64,000 nt of DNA, from the NCBI GenBank assembly GCA_040881985.1, contig JBBECE010000031.1:19319-83318 (forward strand), written 5' to 3'. The notes beneath the pieces were generated by a model. It ran no database searches. It was not told the origin of the DNA and saw nothing but the letters and a program-made list of their open reading frames with translations. Both the position numbers and the translations under genes were made by a program. Shown here piece after piece: positions 16,489 to 25,264 of this stretch. Within the stretch, counting starts at the first letter, position 1. Every line of letters starts with the position of its first letter. The stretch is from JBBECE01 sp040881985 (lineage in GTDB: Bacteria; Pseudomonadota; Alphaproteobacteria; Rhizobiales; Devosiaceae).

Positions 16489-17481
16489 TTGGCCAAATCG
16501 AAAAGCGCCGCGGAGCATCCCTCGGGCGGGCACGTCCCCGTGCTGCTCGACGAAGTCATGTCCGTGCTCGCCCCGCTCGCCGGCCGAAAAGTCCTCGACG
16601 GCACGTTCGGAGGAGGGGGCTATTCGGCTGCGTTCCTGAAGGCCGGCGCAAAAGTCTGCGGCATCGACCGCGACCCGGTCGCGGCGCAATTCGCCGCCCG
16701 GCTCGCCGCGCAATATCCACAATCTTTTCAATTTGTTGCCGGCACTTTCTCAGAACTCGATAGACTTTGCGGAACCGTGGCGGACGCGGTCGTGCTCGAT
16801 ATCGGGGTCTCCTCGATGCAGCTCGAGACGGCGGCGCGGGGCTTCTCGTTCATGCGCGACGGCCCGCTCGACATGCGGATGAGCGGGGCGGGGCCGTCGG
16901 CCGCCGATCTCGTCAACAAGCTCCCCGAGCGCGATCTCGCCGATCTCCTCTACGGCCTCGGCGAGGAAAAGCGCTCCCGCGCCGTCGCCAAAGCCATCGT
17001 CGCCGCGCGCAAGCAGGCCCCGATCACGACAACCCTCGCCCTGGCGCGCCTCATCGCCGGGGTCGTTCACGGCAAGCCCGGCGACATCCATCCCGCGACC
17101 CGCTCGTTCCAGGCGCTCCGCATCGCGGTCAATGCCGAATTCACCGAGCTCGTCGAAGGTCTCTTCGCCGCCGAACGGCTCTTGCACGAGGGCGGCATAT
17201 TGAGCGTCGTGACTTTCCATTCGCTCGAGGACCGGATCGTCAAGCGCTTCTTCCGCCCCGATGTCTCGGCGTCCCGGCATCGCCCTGCCAAGGCCGAAAT
17301 GCCTTCCGCCTGGTCCGAGGTGAAGAAACCCGTCAAGGCCGGGGAGGCCGAGCTCGCCGGCAATCCGCGCGCCCGTTCGGCGACGCTACGCTCGGGCAGG
17401 CGCAGCGCCGCCCCGGCCCGGCCCGTCGCCTATGCGGGGCTCGGGGTGCCCGAGGTCGCGTTGCGGGACCTCGTCCGATGA
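16489..17481 (+). CDS. rsmH: 16S rRNA (cytosine-1402 N4) methyltransferase
   Basis: A 330-residue enzyme (MraW) that methylates C1402 in the decoding centre of 16S rRNA using SAM. Signatures are HVPVLLDEVM near the start, the SAM loop DGTFGGGGYSAAFL, GIDRDPVAA, DIGVSSMQLE, FSFMRDGPLDMRM and SVVTFHSLEDRIVKRFF. Length is normal. The start is TTG 16489 with GGGAG nine bases upstream. First gene of the dcw cluster here; the usual mraZ is missing upstream. The stop overlaps ftsL by ATGA. Confidence 0.96.
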   Translation: MAKSKSAAEHPSGGHVPVLLDEVMSVLAPLAGRKVLDGTFGGGGYSAAFLKAGAKVCGIDRDPVAAQFAARLAAQYPQSFQFVAGTFSELDRLCGTVADAVVLDIGVSSMQLETAARGFSFMRDGPLDMRMSGAGPSAADLVNKLPERDLADLLYGLGEEKRSRAVAKAIVAARKQAPITTTLALARLIAGVVHGKPGDIHPATRSFQALRIAVNAEFTELVEGLFAAERLLHEGGILSVVTFHSLEDRIVKRFFRPDVSASRHRPAKAEMPSAWSEVKKPVKAGEAELAGNPRARSATLRSGRRSAAPARPVAYAGLGVPEVALRDLVR

Positions 17482-17864
17482 TCAAGGCGCTCAATGGTGT
17501 CCTGCTGGTTATCTCGGCGGTCGGCTTTGTCGGCGTCTATGCGCTGAAATATCAAGCCGAGAAGACCGGCGCCGAAATCGTCACAATCGAAAAGCGCCTC
17601 GAGCGCAAGACCGAGCTTCTGTCGACGCTCGAGGCCCACTGGGCTTACTTGAATCAACCCTCGACCATCGAGCCCATAGTCATCCGCCACGCCGACGCGC
17701 TCGGCGTCGCGCCGATCAAGGGCGAACAGTTCGGCTCGCTCGAGGCGATCCCGATGCGCCCGCCTTCCGAGCCCAATTCGGCGGCGCTCGAGGCGCTGCT
17801 GGCGGCGCTCGAGGCCGGCATCGACCCGACGACCGTCGCCAGCATCGGAGACGTTGCGCCATGA
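17478..17864 (+). CDS. ftsL: Cell division protein FtsL
   Basis: A 128-residue bitopic membrane protein with one N-terminal membrane segment (ALNGVLLVISAVGFVGVYAL, about residues 4-23). A heptad-like coiled coil follows (about 28-55, AEIVTIEKRLERKTELLSTLEA), then the alphaproteobacterial tail. FtsL pairs with FtsB and FtsQ and helps activate FtsWI. Identification rests on topology, size and position between rsmH and ftsI, since sequence conservation is low in this family. It overlaps both neighbours by four bases. Confidence 0.9.
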   Translation: MIKALNGVLLVISAVGFVGVYALKYQAEKTGAEIVTIEKRLERKTELLSTLEAHWAYLNQPSTIEPIVIRHADALGVAPIKGEQFGSLEAIPMRPPSEPNSAALEALLAALEAGIDPTTVASIGDVAP

Positions 17865-19585
17865 GTTCCATCGCCCATGCCGCCGGCCCGATCGAGATCG
17901 AAGGCGCCCGCAAGGCGCGCCGCAATCTCACCCGCAACCGCATTCGCCTGGCAATGATCCTCGGGTGCTTCTTGTTCCTGGTGGTTGCCGGCCGGCTGGT
18001 CATGCTGGCGATGGCCGGGGTCGACGAGACGATCCCCGGCCAGGTCCAGTCGGCGCTCACCGCCTCGCGCCCGGCGCTCCTCGACCGCAACGGCATCGAG
18101 ATGGCGATGGATATCCAGGCGCCATCGCTCTTCGCCGAGCCGCGCAACATCGTCGATCTCGACGAGGCGGTCGAGAAACTCGCCCGCGCCCTGCCGGAGC
18201 TCGACCCGGCTTTCATCCGCGACCGGCTCGACGGCGACGAGGGATTCGTCTGGCTTGCCCGCGAGCTCACCCTCGCCCAGCAGGACCAAATCTTCCGGCT
18301 CGGCATTCCGGGCGTCGATTTTCTCTCCGAGACCAAGCGCTATTATCCGGGCGGGCCGGTCGCCGCGCACATTCTCGGCGCGGTCAATATCGACAATGTC
18401 GGGATCGCCGGGATCGAGCGGCATATCGATCTCGAAGAGGTGGCCCTGCTGCAACAGCTCGGCTTCGCCCGCTCGCGCACCCTCGAGCCGATGAACCTCT
18501 CGATCGATCTGCGCGTCCAGAACGCCGTGCATCGCGAGCTGACCGACGCCTTGACCCGCTACCAGGCGATCGCCGCGGCCGGCGTGATGATGGATGTCCA
18601 AACGGGAGAAATCGTCGCGCTCGTCTCGCTGCCCGACTTCGACCCCAACAATCCGGCCTCCGCGCTCGAGCCGCTGAATGGCGACAAGGATGCGCGGATC
18701 AACCGGATCACCGCCGGGACGTTCGAATTGGGCTCGACCTTCAAGACGATCACCATGGCGGCGGCGCTCGATTCGGGCGCGGTTTCGATCACCGACCGGT
18801 TCGACGCCAGATCCGCGGTGCATTTCGGCCGCTTCGCGATCGATGATTTCCACGGCGAGCACCGGGTGCTGGCGGTGCCGGAAATCTACAAATATTCGTC
18901 CAACATCGGCATCATCAAGGTGATGCAGACGCTCGGCAAAGACAATTACCGGGCGTTCCTGACGACGATCGGGCTCGACGCCTCCCCGATTATCGAGCTG
19001 CCCGAGCGCAAGGCGGCATCGGTTCCGGAGCGCTTTTCGGACGTCGGCGCGGCGACCGCGGCTTTTGGCCACGGGCTTTCGGTCACCCCGCTGCAACTCG
19101 TCACCGCCTATGCCGCGATCATCAATGGCGGCACCTTCATTCCTCCGACGCTGTTCGCGCGCACCCCGGACGAAGCGGCCGTGCTCGGGCGAAGGGTCAT
19201 CTCGCCCGAGACGAGCGCGCTGATGCGGTATTTGATGCGCCTCAACGGGCTCGAAGGCACCGGCCGGCGCACCTCGGAAATCGCCGACGGGTTTCGGGTT
19301 GGCGGCAAGACCGGGACCGCCGAAAAAGTCATCGACGGCCGGTATTCGTCGGATGTGACGCTGGCGGTTTTCGCCTCGGCGTTCCCGATGGACGCGCCGC
19401 GCTATGCGATGGTGATCCTCGTCGACGAGCCGGATCGCGAGAATCCCCAGTCGGGCAAGACCGCCGCCTGGAATGCCGGCGACGTCTCCGGCCGGATCAT
19501 CCAGCGGGTCGGCCCGATGCTCGGCGTCTTGCCCGATTTCGACCCCGAAATCGACCGCGCCATCGTGCCGGAAATACTGCGGTAA
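17861..19585 (+). CDS. ftsI: Division-specific peptidoglycan transpeptidase (PBP3)
   Basis: A 574-residue class B penicillin-binding protein. It has one N-terminal membrane segment (about 30-51), a pedestal/dimerisation domain with RPALLDRNG, and a transpeptidase domain with catalytic S292 in STFK (292-295), the SSN motif (346-348) and KTG (483-485 in GGKTGTA). It cross-links septal peptidoglycan with FtsW. Start ATG 17861 overlaps the ftsL stop. It is followed by an unusual 466-bp repeat-rich spacer instead of direct coupling to murE. Confidence 0.96.
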   Translation: MSSIAHAAGPIEIEGARKARRNLTRNRIRLAMILGCFLFLVVAGRLVMLAMAGVDETIPGQVQSALTASRPALLDRNGIEMAMDIQAPSLFAEPRNIVDLDEAVEKLARALPELDPAFIRDRLDGDEGFVWLARELTLAQQDQIFRLGIPGVDFLSETKRYYPGGPVAAHILGAVNIDNVGIAGIERHIDLEEVALLQQLGFARSRTLEPMNLSIDLRVQNAVHRELTDALTRYQAIAAAGVMMDVQTGEIVALVSLPDFDPNNPASALEPLNGDKDARINRITAGTFELGSTFKTITMAAALDSGAVSITDRFDARSAVHFGRFAIDDFHGEHRVLAVPEIYKYSSNIGIIKVMQTLGKDNYRAFLTTIGLDASPIIELPERKAASVPERFSDVGAATAAFGHGLSVTPLQLVTAYAAIINGGTFIPPTLFARTPDEAAVLGRRVISPETSALMRYLMRLNGLEGTGRRTSEIADGFRVGGKTGTAEKVIDGRYSSDVTLAVFASAFPMDAPRYAMVILVDEPDRENPQSGKTAAWNAGDVSGRIIQRVGPMLGVLPDFDPEIDRAIVPEILR

Positions 19586-19732
19586 ACTTCACCTCCCCCA
19601 GAAAGGGGGAGATCGGTCCGAAGGACCGGGTGGGGGTTGATAGGTCGACACAAAAATCGCCGAGCTCGGGACTGGAACAAAGACAACCCCCGCCCCAACC
19701 CCCCCTTACTGGGGGAGGGAGCGCTACCTTCT

Positions 19733-19777
19733 CCACTTTCAAGCCTCATTGCCCGCTTCATGCAGGCAATCCAGACT
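19733..19777. repeat. REP-like hairpin repeat, copy 1
   Basis: A unit of about 45 bp beginning CCACTTTCAA and ending AATCCAGACT. Its core is a hairpin at 19748-19770 with loop TTCAT and one arm mismatch (GCAGGC instead of GCGGGC). The second copy at 19927 differs by a few bases. Confidence 0.75.
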
Positions 19778-19926
19778 GGATCACCCGGTCGAGCCGGGTG
19801 ATGAGGGGAACTGGAGTTTGGATTGGTGCCCCTAAGGTCTCGTCATCCTCGGGCGAAGACCCGAGGACCCATGATGCATCGCGTCGCGGGACGCTGACGC
19901 GTTGACATCCAGCGTGCGCGCCGGCC

Positions 19927-19971
19927 CCACTTTCAAACCCTCATTGCCCGCTTCATGCGGGCAATCCAGTC
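19927..19971. repeat. REP-like hairpin repeat, copy 2
   Basis: Same unit as copy 1, in the same orientation. Its core hairpin at 19943-19965 has perfect nine-base arms ATTGCCCGC/GCGGGCAAT around TTCAT. It ends about 80 bp before the murE start, so it could affect processing or termination of the transcript entering murE. Confidence 0.75.
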
Positions 19972-20051
19972 TTCGCCTAACCCGGTTCGCCCCAGTTGCC
20001 TTCCTCCCCCCACTTTGCGCATGGTGCCTCGACGATTCACCGGAGCGCCGA

Positions 20052-21494
20052 TTGCCCTTCAACCTCGCCGCGATCCTGCCTGACGTGAATCCCGCCGGCC
20101 TGCCGGCGGGCGCCAAGGCTATTGGCGTATCGTCGGACAGCCGGACGGTCGAGCCCGGCGAAATCTTCTTCGCCCTGCCGGGCACGACAACACATGGCAT
20201 CGCCTTCGCGGCAGCGGCGGTCGCCCGAGGCGCCGCCGCCATCGTCACCGATCAACGGCCGTCAGCCGATCCGGGCGTTCAGGTAATCCTGGTACACGAC
20301 GCCCGCGCCGCCTTCGCCCGCGCCGCCTCAATCGTTTTCGCCCCGCAGCCGTCAATTGCGGTCGCGGTCACCGGAACCTCGGGGAAGTCATCGGTTGTCG
20401 CGTTCGTGCGCCAGATCTGGCAAGCCTGCGGCATCAAGGGCGCGAGCCTCGGCACGCTCGGGCTCGCCATCGGCGACACGATCACGCCCGGGGAGCTGAC
20501 GACCCCCGACGCCAAATCGCTCCACAAGAGGCTCGGCGAGTTGAAAGCCCAGGGCGTCGATCATGTGGCGATCGAGGCCTCGAGCCACGGGCTCGACCAG
20601 CGCCGGCTCGACGGGGTGACGTTTCGCGCCGCCGCCTTCACCAATCTTTCGCACGATCATCTCGACTATCACGCCAATCTCGACGCCTACCGCGAGGCGA
20701 AGCTGCGCCTCTTCACCGATCTCCTTACGCCGCGCGGCGCGGCAATCGTCAATGTCGACGACCCCGAACACGGGCCGTTCCTCTACGCGGCGTTGAGTTC
20801 GGGCGCGCATCTGATGACCGTCGGCCGCGAGGGCGGCTTCATCCAGATCGGGCAACTCGAACGGCGCGGCCTCGCCCAGCATGTGACGATCCGGCTCAAG
20901 GGCAAGGAGATGGATTTTACCCTGCCGCTCGCCGGCGAATTCCAGGTCTCCAACGCACTCATCGCGGCTTCGCTCGCCATCGCCAGCGGCATTGCACCCG
21001 ACCGCGCTATCGCCGCGCTCTCTGGCCTCAAAGGCGCCAAGGGACGGATGGAACTCGTCGGCCAAAAAAACACCGCCGGCATCTATGTCGATTACGCGCA
21101 CAAGCCGGCGGCGCTGCAGTCGGTACTCGAGGCGCTGCGGCCGTTCGTTGTGGGCCGCCTCATTCTCGTCTTCGGCTGCGGCGGGGACCGCGACAGGGAA
21201 AAACGTTCGATCATGGGCAAGATCGCCGCGCACCTTGCCGACCTCGTCATCGTCACCGACGACAATCCGCGCACCGAAAACCCCGCCTCGATCCGCGCCG
21301 CGATCCTCGCCGCCGCGCCCGGGGCGCGCGAAATCGGCGACCGCGCCGAAGCGATCCGCGCCGGCATCGCCGAACTCAAACCGGGCGACGTGCTGCTCGT
21401 CGCCGGCAAGGGTCACGAGGACTATCAGATCGTCGGGACCGAGAGGCGTCACTTCTCCGACCATGAAGTCGTCGCCGGGGCGCTGCGAAAATGA
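20052..21494 (+). CDS. murE: UDP-MurNAc-L-Ala-D-Glu:meso-diaminopimelate ligase
   Basis: A 480-residue cytosolic Mur ligase adding the third stem residue. The N-terminal UDP-binding part has GVSSDSRTVEPGEIFFALPG. The ATP loop is GTSGKSS. EASSHGLDQRRLDGV and the FTNLSHDHLDYH motif follow. The C-terminal domain has DDNPRTENP, the DNPR signature of meso-DAP specificity. TTG 20052 is chosen as start because GGAG lies six bases upstream; the open frame extends back to 19902 but only through repeat sequence. The stop overlaps the murF ATG. Confidence 0.95.
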   Translation: MPFNLAAILPDVNPAGLPAGAKAIGVSSDSRTVEPGEIFFALPGTTTHGIAFAAAAVARGAAAIVTDQRPSADPGVQVILVHDARAAFARAASIVFAPQPSIAVAVTGTSGKSSVVAFVRQIWQACGIKGASLGTLGLAIGDTITPGELTTPDAKSLHKRLGELKAQGVDHVAIEASSHGLDQRRLDGVTFRAAAFTNLSHDHLDYHANLDAYREAKLRLFTDLLTPRGAAIVNVDDPEHGPFLYAALSSGAHLMTVGREGGFIQIGQLERRGLAQHVTIRLKGKEMDFTLPLAGEFQVSNALIAASLAIASGIAPDRAIAALSGLKGAKGRMELVGQKNTAGIYVDYAHKPAALQSVLEALRPFVVGRLILVFGCGGDRDREKRSIMGKIAAHLADLVIVTDDNPRTENPASIRAAILAAAPGAREIGDRAEAIRAGIAELKPGDVLLVAGKGHEDYQIVGTERRHFSDHEVVAGALRK

Positions 21495-22918
21495 GCCGGT
21501 CGCCGCTCTGGACGCTCGACGAGTTGCGCGCCGTCAAAGATGGGGCAGAAGTTCACAGAACAACGCCGAATATCGCGCATACGAACGTCGAATTCCATGG
21601 AATTTCGATCGATTCGCGCACCGTCGCCGAGGGCGATTTGTTCATTGCTATCAAGGGTGTAACCCATGATGGCCACGACTTCGTCGAGGCCGCGATAAGG
21701 GCCGGCGCGAACGCGGCGCTGGTCTCGAGGGAGAAAGCCGCCTCGCTGCAAGCCCTTGATTTACCGCTGATAATCGTCCCCGACCCGGCGGACGGCCTCG
21801 ACGCCCTGGCGGTCTCCGCGCGGGCCCGGACATCGGCCAAAATCGTCGCCGTCACTGGCAGCGTCGGCAAGACGTCGACCCGCGCCTACATCTGCCAAGC
21901 TCTTGAAAGTTCAGGGAAAACACACGCCTCGATTCGCTCCTACAACAATCGCTGGGGGGTGTCGCTGTCGCTCGCCCGGATGCCGCGCGACAGCCAGTTC
22001 GGGGTCTTCGAACTCGGGATGAATCACCCCGGGGAAATCGCTCTCCTCGCTCGCCGCGTTCGCCCGCATGTGGCTGTCATCACTCATGTTTCCGAGGCGC
22101 ATCTCGAGTTCTTCGCGTCGGTCGAGGCGATCGCCGTGGCCAAGGCCGAGATCTTCGAAGGGCTCGAGCCGGGGGGAGTTGCCGTCCTCGGCGCCGATCA
22201 TCCCCACCTCGCCCTTCTCACGGAAATAGCTATGAAATCAGGGGCTTCGCGGGTTATCTCCTATGGGCTCGCGGCCGGCTCAGACGTCCGCACCGACCCG
22301 GTGGCGGGCGCGGTAAGAGTAGGCGCGGACGAAATCGCCTTGCGTCTCAATCAGTTGGGCACCCATCACCTGGTCAATGCCGCGGGCGCTCTGGCGGTCG
22401 CCGAAGCGCTCGGGGTGCCGCCTCCCGCCGCCGCGGCGGCGCTGGAAATGGTGGAAAGCGAGCCGGGACGGGGGGTTATCCACCATCTCGCCAAGGGGAT
22501 CACGCTGATCGACGAGAGCTACAACGCCAATCCCGCCTCGATGCGCGCCGCGCTGGCGGTGCTGCGCGACTGGCCGACGGGCGGCCGGAAGATCGCTGTT
22601 CTCGGCGACATGCTCGAACTCGGCGCAGCCTCGCCAAAACTTCACGCAGCGATGGCGGACTCGGTAGCAAGCTCCGGAACCGAAATGGTTTTTCTGGCCG
22701 GCGAAATGATGCGAAATCTCGGCGCCGAGTTGCCGCGCGGGATGGTCGCGGCGCGCACCGCGACCGCCGCGGAACTGACGGAGAAGCTCCTGAAATCGCT
22801 TGCTTCCGGCGACGTGGTTATGGTCAAAGGGTCGAACGGCGTCAGGCTTTCGGGGCTCGTCGCCGCCGTTATCGAACGCTTCGGCCGGCCACCGGCCGGG
22901 GCGAGTGAGGGGCGATAA
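21491..22918 (+). CDS. murF: UDP-MurNAc-tripeptide:D-Ala-D-Ala ligase
   Basis: A 475-residue Mur ligase that adds D-Ala-D-Ala to complete the pentapeptide. Marks are GISIDSRTVAEGDLFIAIKG, the ATP loop AVTGSVGKTSTR, SYNNRWGVSLSLA, FELGMNHPGEIA, DESYNANPASMRAAL (a MurF hallmark) and VLGDMLELG. It starts with ATG overlapping the murE stop (ATGA), and mraY begins ten bases after its stop. All three should be translated from one message. Confidence 0.96.
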   Translation: MSRSPLWTLDELRAVKDGAEVHRTTPNIAHTNVEFHGISIDSRTVAEGDLFIAIKGVTHDGHDFVEAAIRAGANAALVSREKAASLQALDLPLIIVPDPADGLDALAVSARARTSAKIVAVTGSVGKTSTRAYICQALESSGKTHASIRSYNNRWGVSLSLARMPRDSQFGVFELGMNHPGEIALLARRVRPHVAVITHVSEAHLEFFASVEAIAVAKAEIFEGLEPGGVAVLGADHPHLALLTEIAMKSGASRVISYGLAAGSDVRTDPVAGAVRVGADEIALRLNQLGTHHLVNAAGALAVAEALGVPPPAAAAALEMVESEPGRGVIHHLAKGITLIDESYNANPASMRAALAVLRDWPTGGRKIAVLGDMLELGAASPKLHAAMADSVASSGTEMVFLAGEMMRNLGAELPRGMVAARTATAAELTEKLLKSLASGDVVMVKGSNGVRLSGLVAAVIERFGRPPAGASEGR

Positions 22919-22928
22919 AAGCGGGTCG

Positions 22929-24014
22929 ATGCTCTATCTTCTGCAGGATTTCGGCGACGCGTTCACGCCCTTTAATGTCTTCAGATACATCACCTTTCGG
23001 ACGGGCGGGGCGACGGTCACGGGGCTTTTCTTCGTCTTCCTCTTCGGCCCGGCGCTGATCCGGTTTCTCGGCCTCAAGCAGGGCCGCGGCCAGCCGATTC
23101 GCGAAGACGGGCCGGCGGGGCATTTGCTCACCAAAAAGGGCACACCCACCATGGGGGGGCTGATGATCCTCGCGGGCGTCATTGCCTCGACGCTGCTCTG
23201 GGCAAACCTCACCAATCCCTATGTCTGGGTGGTGCTGGCGGTGACCGCCGCCTACGGCGTAATCGGCTTTTACGACGACTATCTCAAGGTCAAAAGCGGC
23301 ACCCACAAAGGCTTCGGCGGCCGGCAGCGGCTGACGATCGAATTCATCATTGCCGGGATCGCCTGCTATGTGATGGCCAATATCGGGGAGCCGCCGTTCG
23401 CAACCTCGCTCGCCTTCCCGTTTGTCAAGGAATTCATCATCAATCTCGGCTGGTTTTTCATCGCTTTCGGCGCCTTCGTCATCGTCGGGGCGGGCAACGC
23501 CGTCAATTTCACCGACGGGCTCGACGGGCTCGCGATCGTCCCGGTGATGATCGCGGCGGGCTCGTTCGGGCTCATTGCCTATCTCTCCGGCAACGAGGTT
23601 TTCGCCAATTACCTCTTTATCAATTTCGTCCCGGGCACCGGCGAACTGTCGGTTCTCTGCGGGGCGATGATCGGGGCGGGATTGGGGTTCCTCTGGTTCA
23701 ACGCCCCGCCGGCCTCGATCTTCATGGGCGACACCGGCTCGCTGTCGCTCGGCGGCATGCTGGGGGCGATCGCGGTGGCGACCAAGCACGAACTGGTGCT
23801 GGCGATTGTCGGAGGTCTGTTCGTCCTCGAACTCGTCTCGGTCGTCGTCCAGGTCGTCTCATTCAGGCTAACCGGCAAACGGGTCTTTCGGATGGCGCCG
23901 ATCCACCATCATTTCGAGCATCTGGGCTGGACCGAAAGCCAGATCGTCATCCGCTTCTGGATCATCTCCTTCGTCCTCGCCATGGTCGGGCTCTCCTCGC
24001 TGAAGCTGCGCTAG
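22929..24014 (+). CDS. mraY: Phospho-MurNAc-pentapeptide transferase
   Basis: A 361-residue integral membrane enzyme with about ten membrane segments. It transfers phospho-MurNAc-pentapeptide to undecaprenyl phosphate, forming lipid I. Catalytic and conserved blocks: TPTMGGLMI, GFYDDYLKVK (aspartate pair), GNAVNFTDGLDGLA, FMGDTGSLSLGG and the cytoplasmic MAPIHHHFEHLGW. Length is typical. In most relatives murD follows directly; here ftsW follows after 89 bp of non-coding sequence. Confidence 0.97.
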   Translation: MLYLLQDFGDAFTPFNVFRYITFRTGGATVTGLFFVFLFGPALIRFLGLKQGRGQPIREDGPAGHLLTKKGTPTMGGLMILAGVIASTLLWANLTNPYVWVVLAVTAAYGVIGFYDDYLKVKSGTHKGFGGRQRLTIEFIIAGIACYVMANIGEPPFATSLAFPFVKEFIINLGWFFIAFGAFVIVGAGNAVNFTDGLDGLAIVPVMIAAGSFGLIAYLSGNEVFANYLFINFVPGTGELSVLCGAMIGAGLGFLWFNAPPASIFMGDTGSLSLGGMLGAIAVATKHELVLAIVGGLFVLELVSVVVQVVSFRLTGKRVFRMAPIHHHFEHLGWTESQIVIRFWIISFVLAMVGLSSLKLR

Positions 24015-24103
24015 AGGACCGCGGCGCGCGTCTGGTTGCGCTTTGGTAACCAATGCGGCGGTAGAGTTGCGACCTTCGCCGGACCCCGAAACCCAAGCGC
24101 CTG

Positions 24104-25264
24104 ATGTTTTCCCGCGACCGCAAAACCCCGCTCGCCGAATGGTGGTGGACCGTGGACCGCGAAATGCTGGCGGCGCTGTTCATCCTGATGGCGGTCGGCA
24201 TCGTCATGAGTTTCGCCGCGAGCCCGGCGGTGGCAGTGCGGCTCGGGCTCGACCAATGGCACTTCATCGTTCGCCACATGCTCTTCGCGGTCCCGGCGGT
24301 CGCGGTGACGATCGGGGCCTCGCTGCTCACGGCGCGGCAGGCGCGCCTCGCGGCACTGGTCATACTCCTCGTCTCGATCGGACTGCTGGCGCTCACTCTA
24401 TTGTACGGCACCGAGGTCAACGGCTCGAAGCGCTGGGTCGGTTTCGCCGGATTTTCGATCCAGCCCTCGGAATTCGCCAAGCCGGCCTTCGCGGTCATCG
24501 CCGCCTGGCTGATGGCTGAGCGGATGAATCGGCGCGATGTGCCCGGTCACGCGATTGTCGTCGTGCTGCTGGCGGTCATCGTCGGATTTCTGGTCGTGCA
24601 GCCCGACGTCGGGCAGACCGCGCTCATGGTCCTCACCTGGGCGTCGTTGCTGTTCATCGCCGGGATTTCCTGGTGGCTGATCTTCATACTCGCCGGGACC
24701 GCGGCGGCGGGAATTACTGCCGCCTATCTGCTCTTTCCGCACGTCTCCCGCCGGATCGATGCGTTCATGTCGCCGGGGACCGGGGACACCTATCAGGTCG
24801 ACAAAGCACTGCAGTCGCTGATCGAGGGCGGCTGGTTCGGGCGCGGCCCGGGTGAGGCGGTGGCCAACCGCTCGCTACCCGACGCCCATGCCGACTTCGT
24901 CTTCTCGGCGGCGGCTGGCGAGTTCGGCATCCTTTTCTGTCTCGCCCTCGTTCTCGTCATCGGGTTCGTTTCGGTCAGGGGGCTGATCCGGGCGCAGGGG
25001 CTTCCAGACATGTTCTCGCGCCTGGCGGTCAGTGCTCTGGCGTTGCAGTTCGGCCTGCAATCGGCGATCAACCTCGCCGTCAACATCAATCTCATTCCGC
25101 CCAAGGGCATGACCTTGCCGTTCGTCAGCTACGGTGGCACATCGATGTTGGCCGTCGCGTTCGGCATGGGGGTTCTCCTGTCGCTGACGCGGCGCAAACC
25201 GCAGGAGGCGATTGCCACGGGGCTGCCGCTCGAACGGGAGGCGCTCCGGCACGAAGCCGTATGA
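24104..25264 (+). CDS. ftsW: Septal peptidoglycan glycosyltransferase FtsW
   Basis: A 386-residue SEDS-family polymerase with about ten membrane segments, partner of FtsI in septal wall synthesis. Typical marks are an N-terminal WWWTVDREMLAAL, GTEVNGSKRWVGFAGFSIQPSEFAKP, VVQPDVGQTALM, GTGDTYQVDKALQSLIEGGWFGRGPGE, LPDAHADFVFSAAAGEFG and LPFVSYGGTSML. Its stop overlaps the murG ATG (ATGA). It is separated from mraY by 89 bp where murD would normally lie. Confidence 0.96.
   Translation: MFSRDRKTPLAEWWWTVDREMLAALFILMAVGIVMSFAASPAVAVRLGLDQWHFIVRHMLFAVPAVAVTIGASLLTARQARLAALVILLVSIGLLALTLLYGTEVNGSKRWVGFAGFSIQPSEFAKPAFAVIAAWLMAERMNRRDVPGHAIVVVLLAVIVGFLVVQPDVGQTALMVLTWASLLFIAGISWWLIFILAGTAAAGITAAYLLFPHVSRRIDAFMSPGTGDTYQVDKALQSLIEGGWFGRGPGEAVANRSLPDAHADFVFSAAAGEFGILFCLALVLVIGFVSVRGLIRAQGLPDMFSRLAVSALALQFGLQSAINLAVNINLIPPKGMTLPFVSYGGTSMLAVAFGMGVLLSLTRRKPQEAIATGLPLEREALRHEAV

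Larger units (their letters stand above)
19586..20051. repeat. Repeat-rich intergenic spacer inside the dcw cluster
   Basis: This stretch has no convincing gene. It holds a series of palindromes: a hairpin at 19593-19611 (CTCCCCC/GGGGGAG), CGGTCCGAAGGACCG at 19614-19628, CACCCGG/CCGGGTG at 19782-19800, and CCTCGGG/CCCGAGG at 19847-19866. A direct repeat of about 45 bp appears at 19733-19777 and 19927-19971; each copy contains a hairpin with arms ATTGCCCGC/GCGGGCAAT and loop TTCAT (one arm base changed in the first copy). C-runs and G-runs (19629-19635, 19685-19716) may add further pairing. The pattern resembles dispersed alphaproteobacterial REP-like intergenic elements. Confidence 0.8.

Noticed and set aside
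17654..19096. Long minus-strand open frame opposite ftsI
   Set aside because: Shadow; the plus strand carries intact STFK, SSN and KTG motifs.
19593..19966. CRISPR-like array
   Set aside because: Only two copies of the longest unit, no regular spacers, and each unit contains its own hairpin; better explained as REP-like elements.
19902..20051. Upstream extension of the murE frame
   Set aside because: It runs through the REP-like repeat; TTG 20052 has a proper ribosome site and matches the family start.
24015..24103. Possible murD remnant in the mraY-ftsW spacer (VATFAG in one frame resembles MurD N-termini)
   Set aside because: Six residues are too few, there is no start codon in that frame, and no following Rossmann glycine motif.
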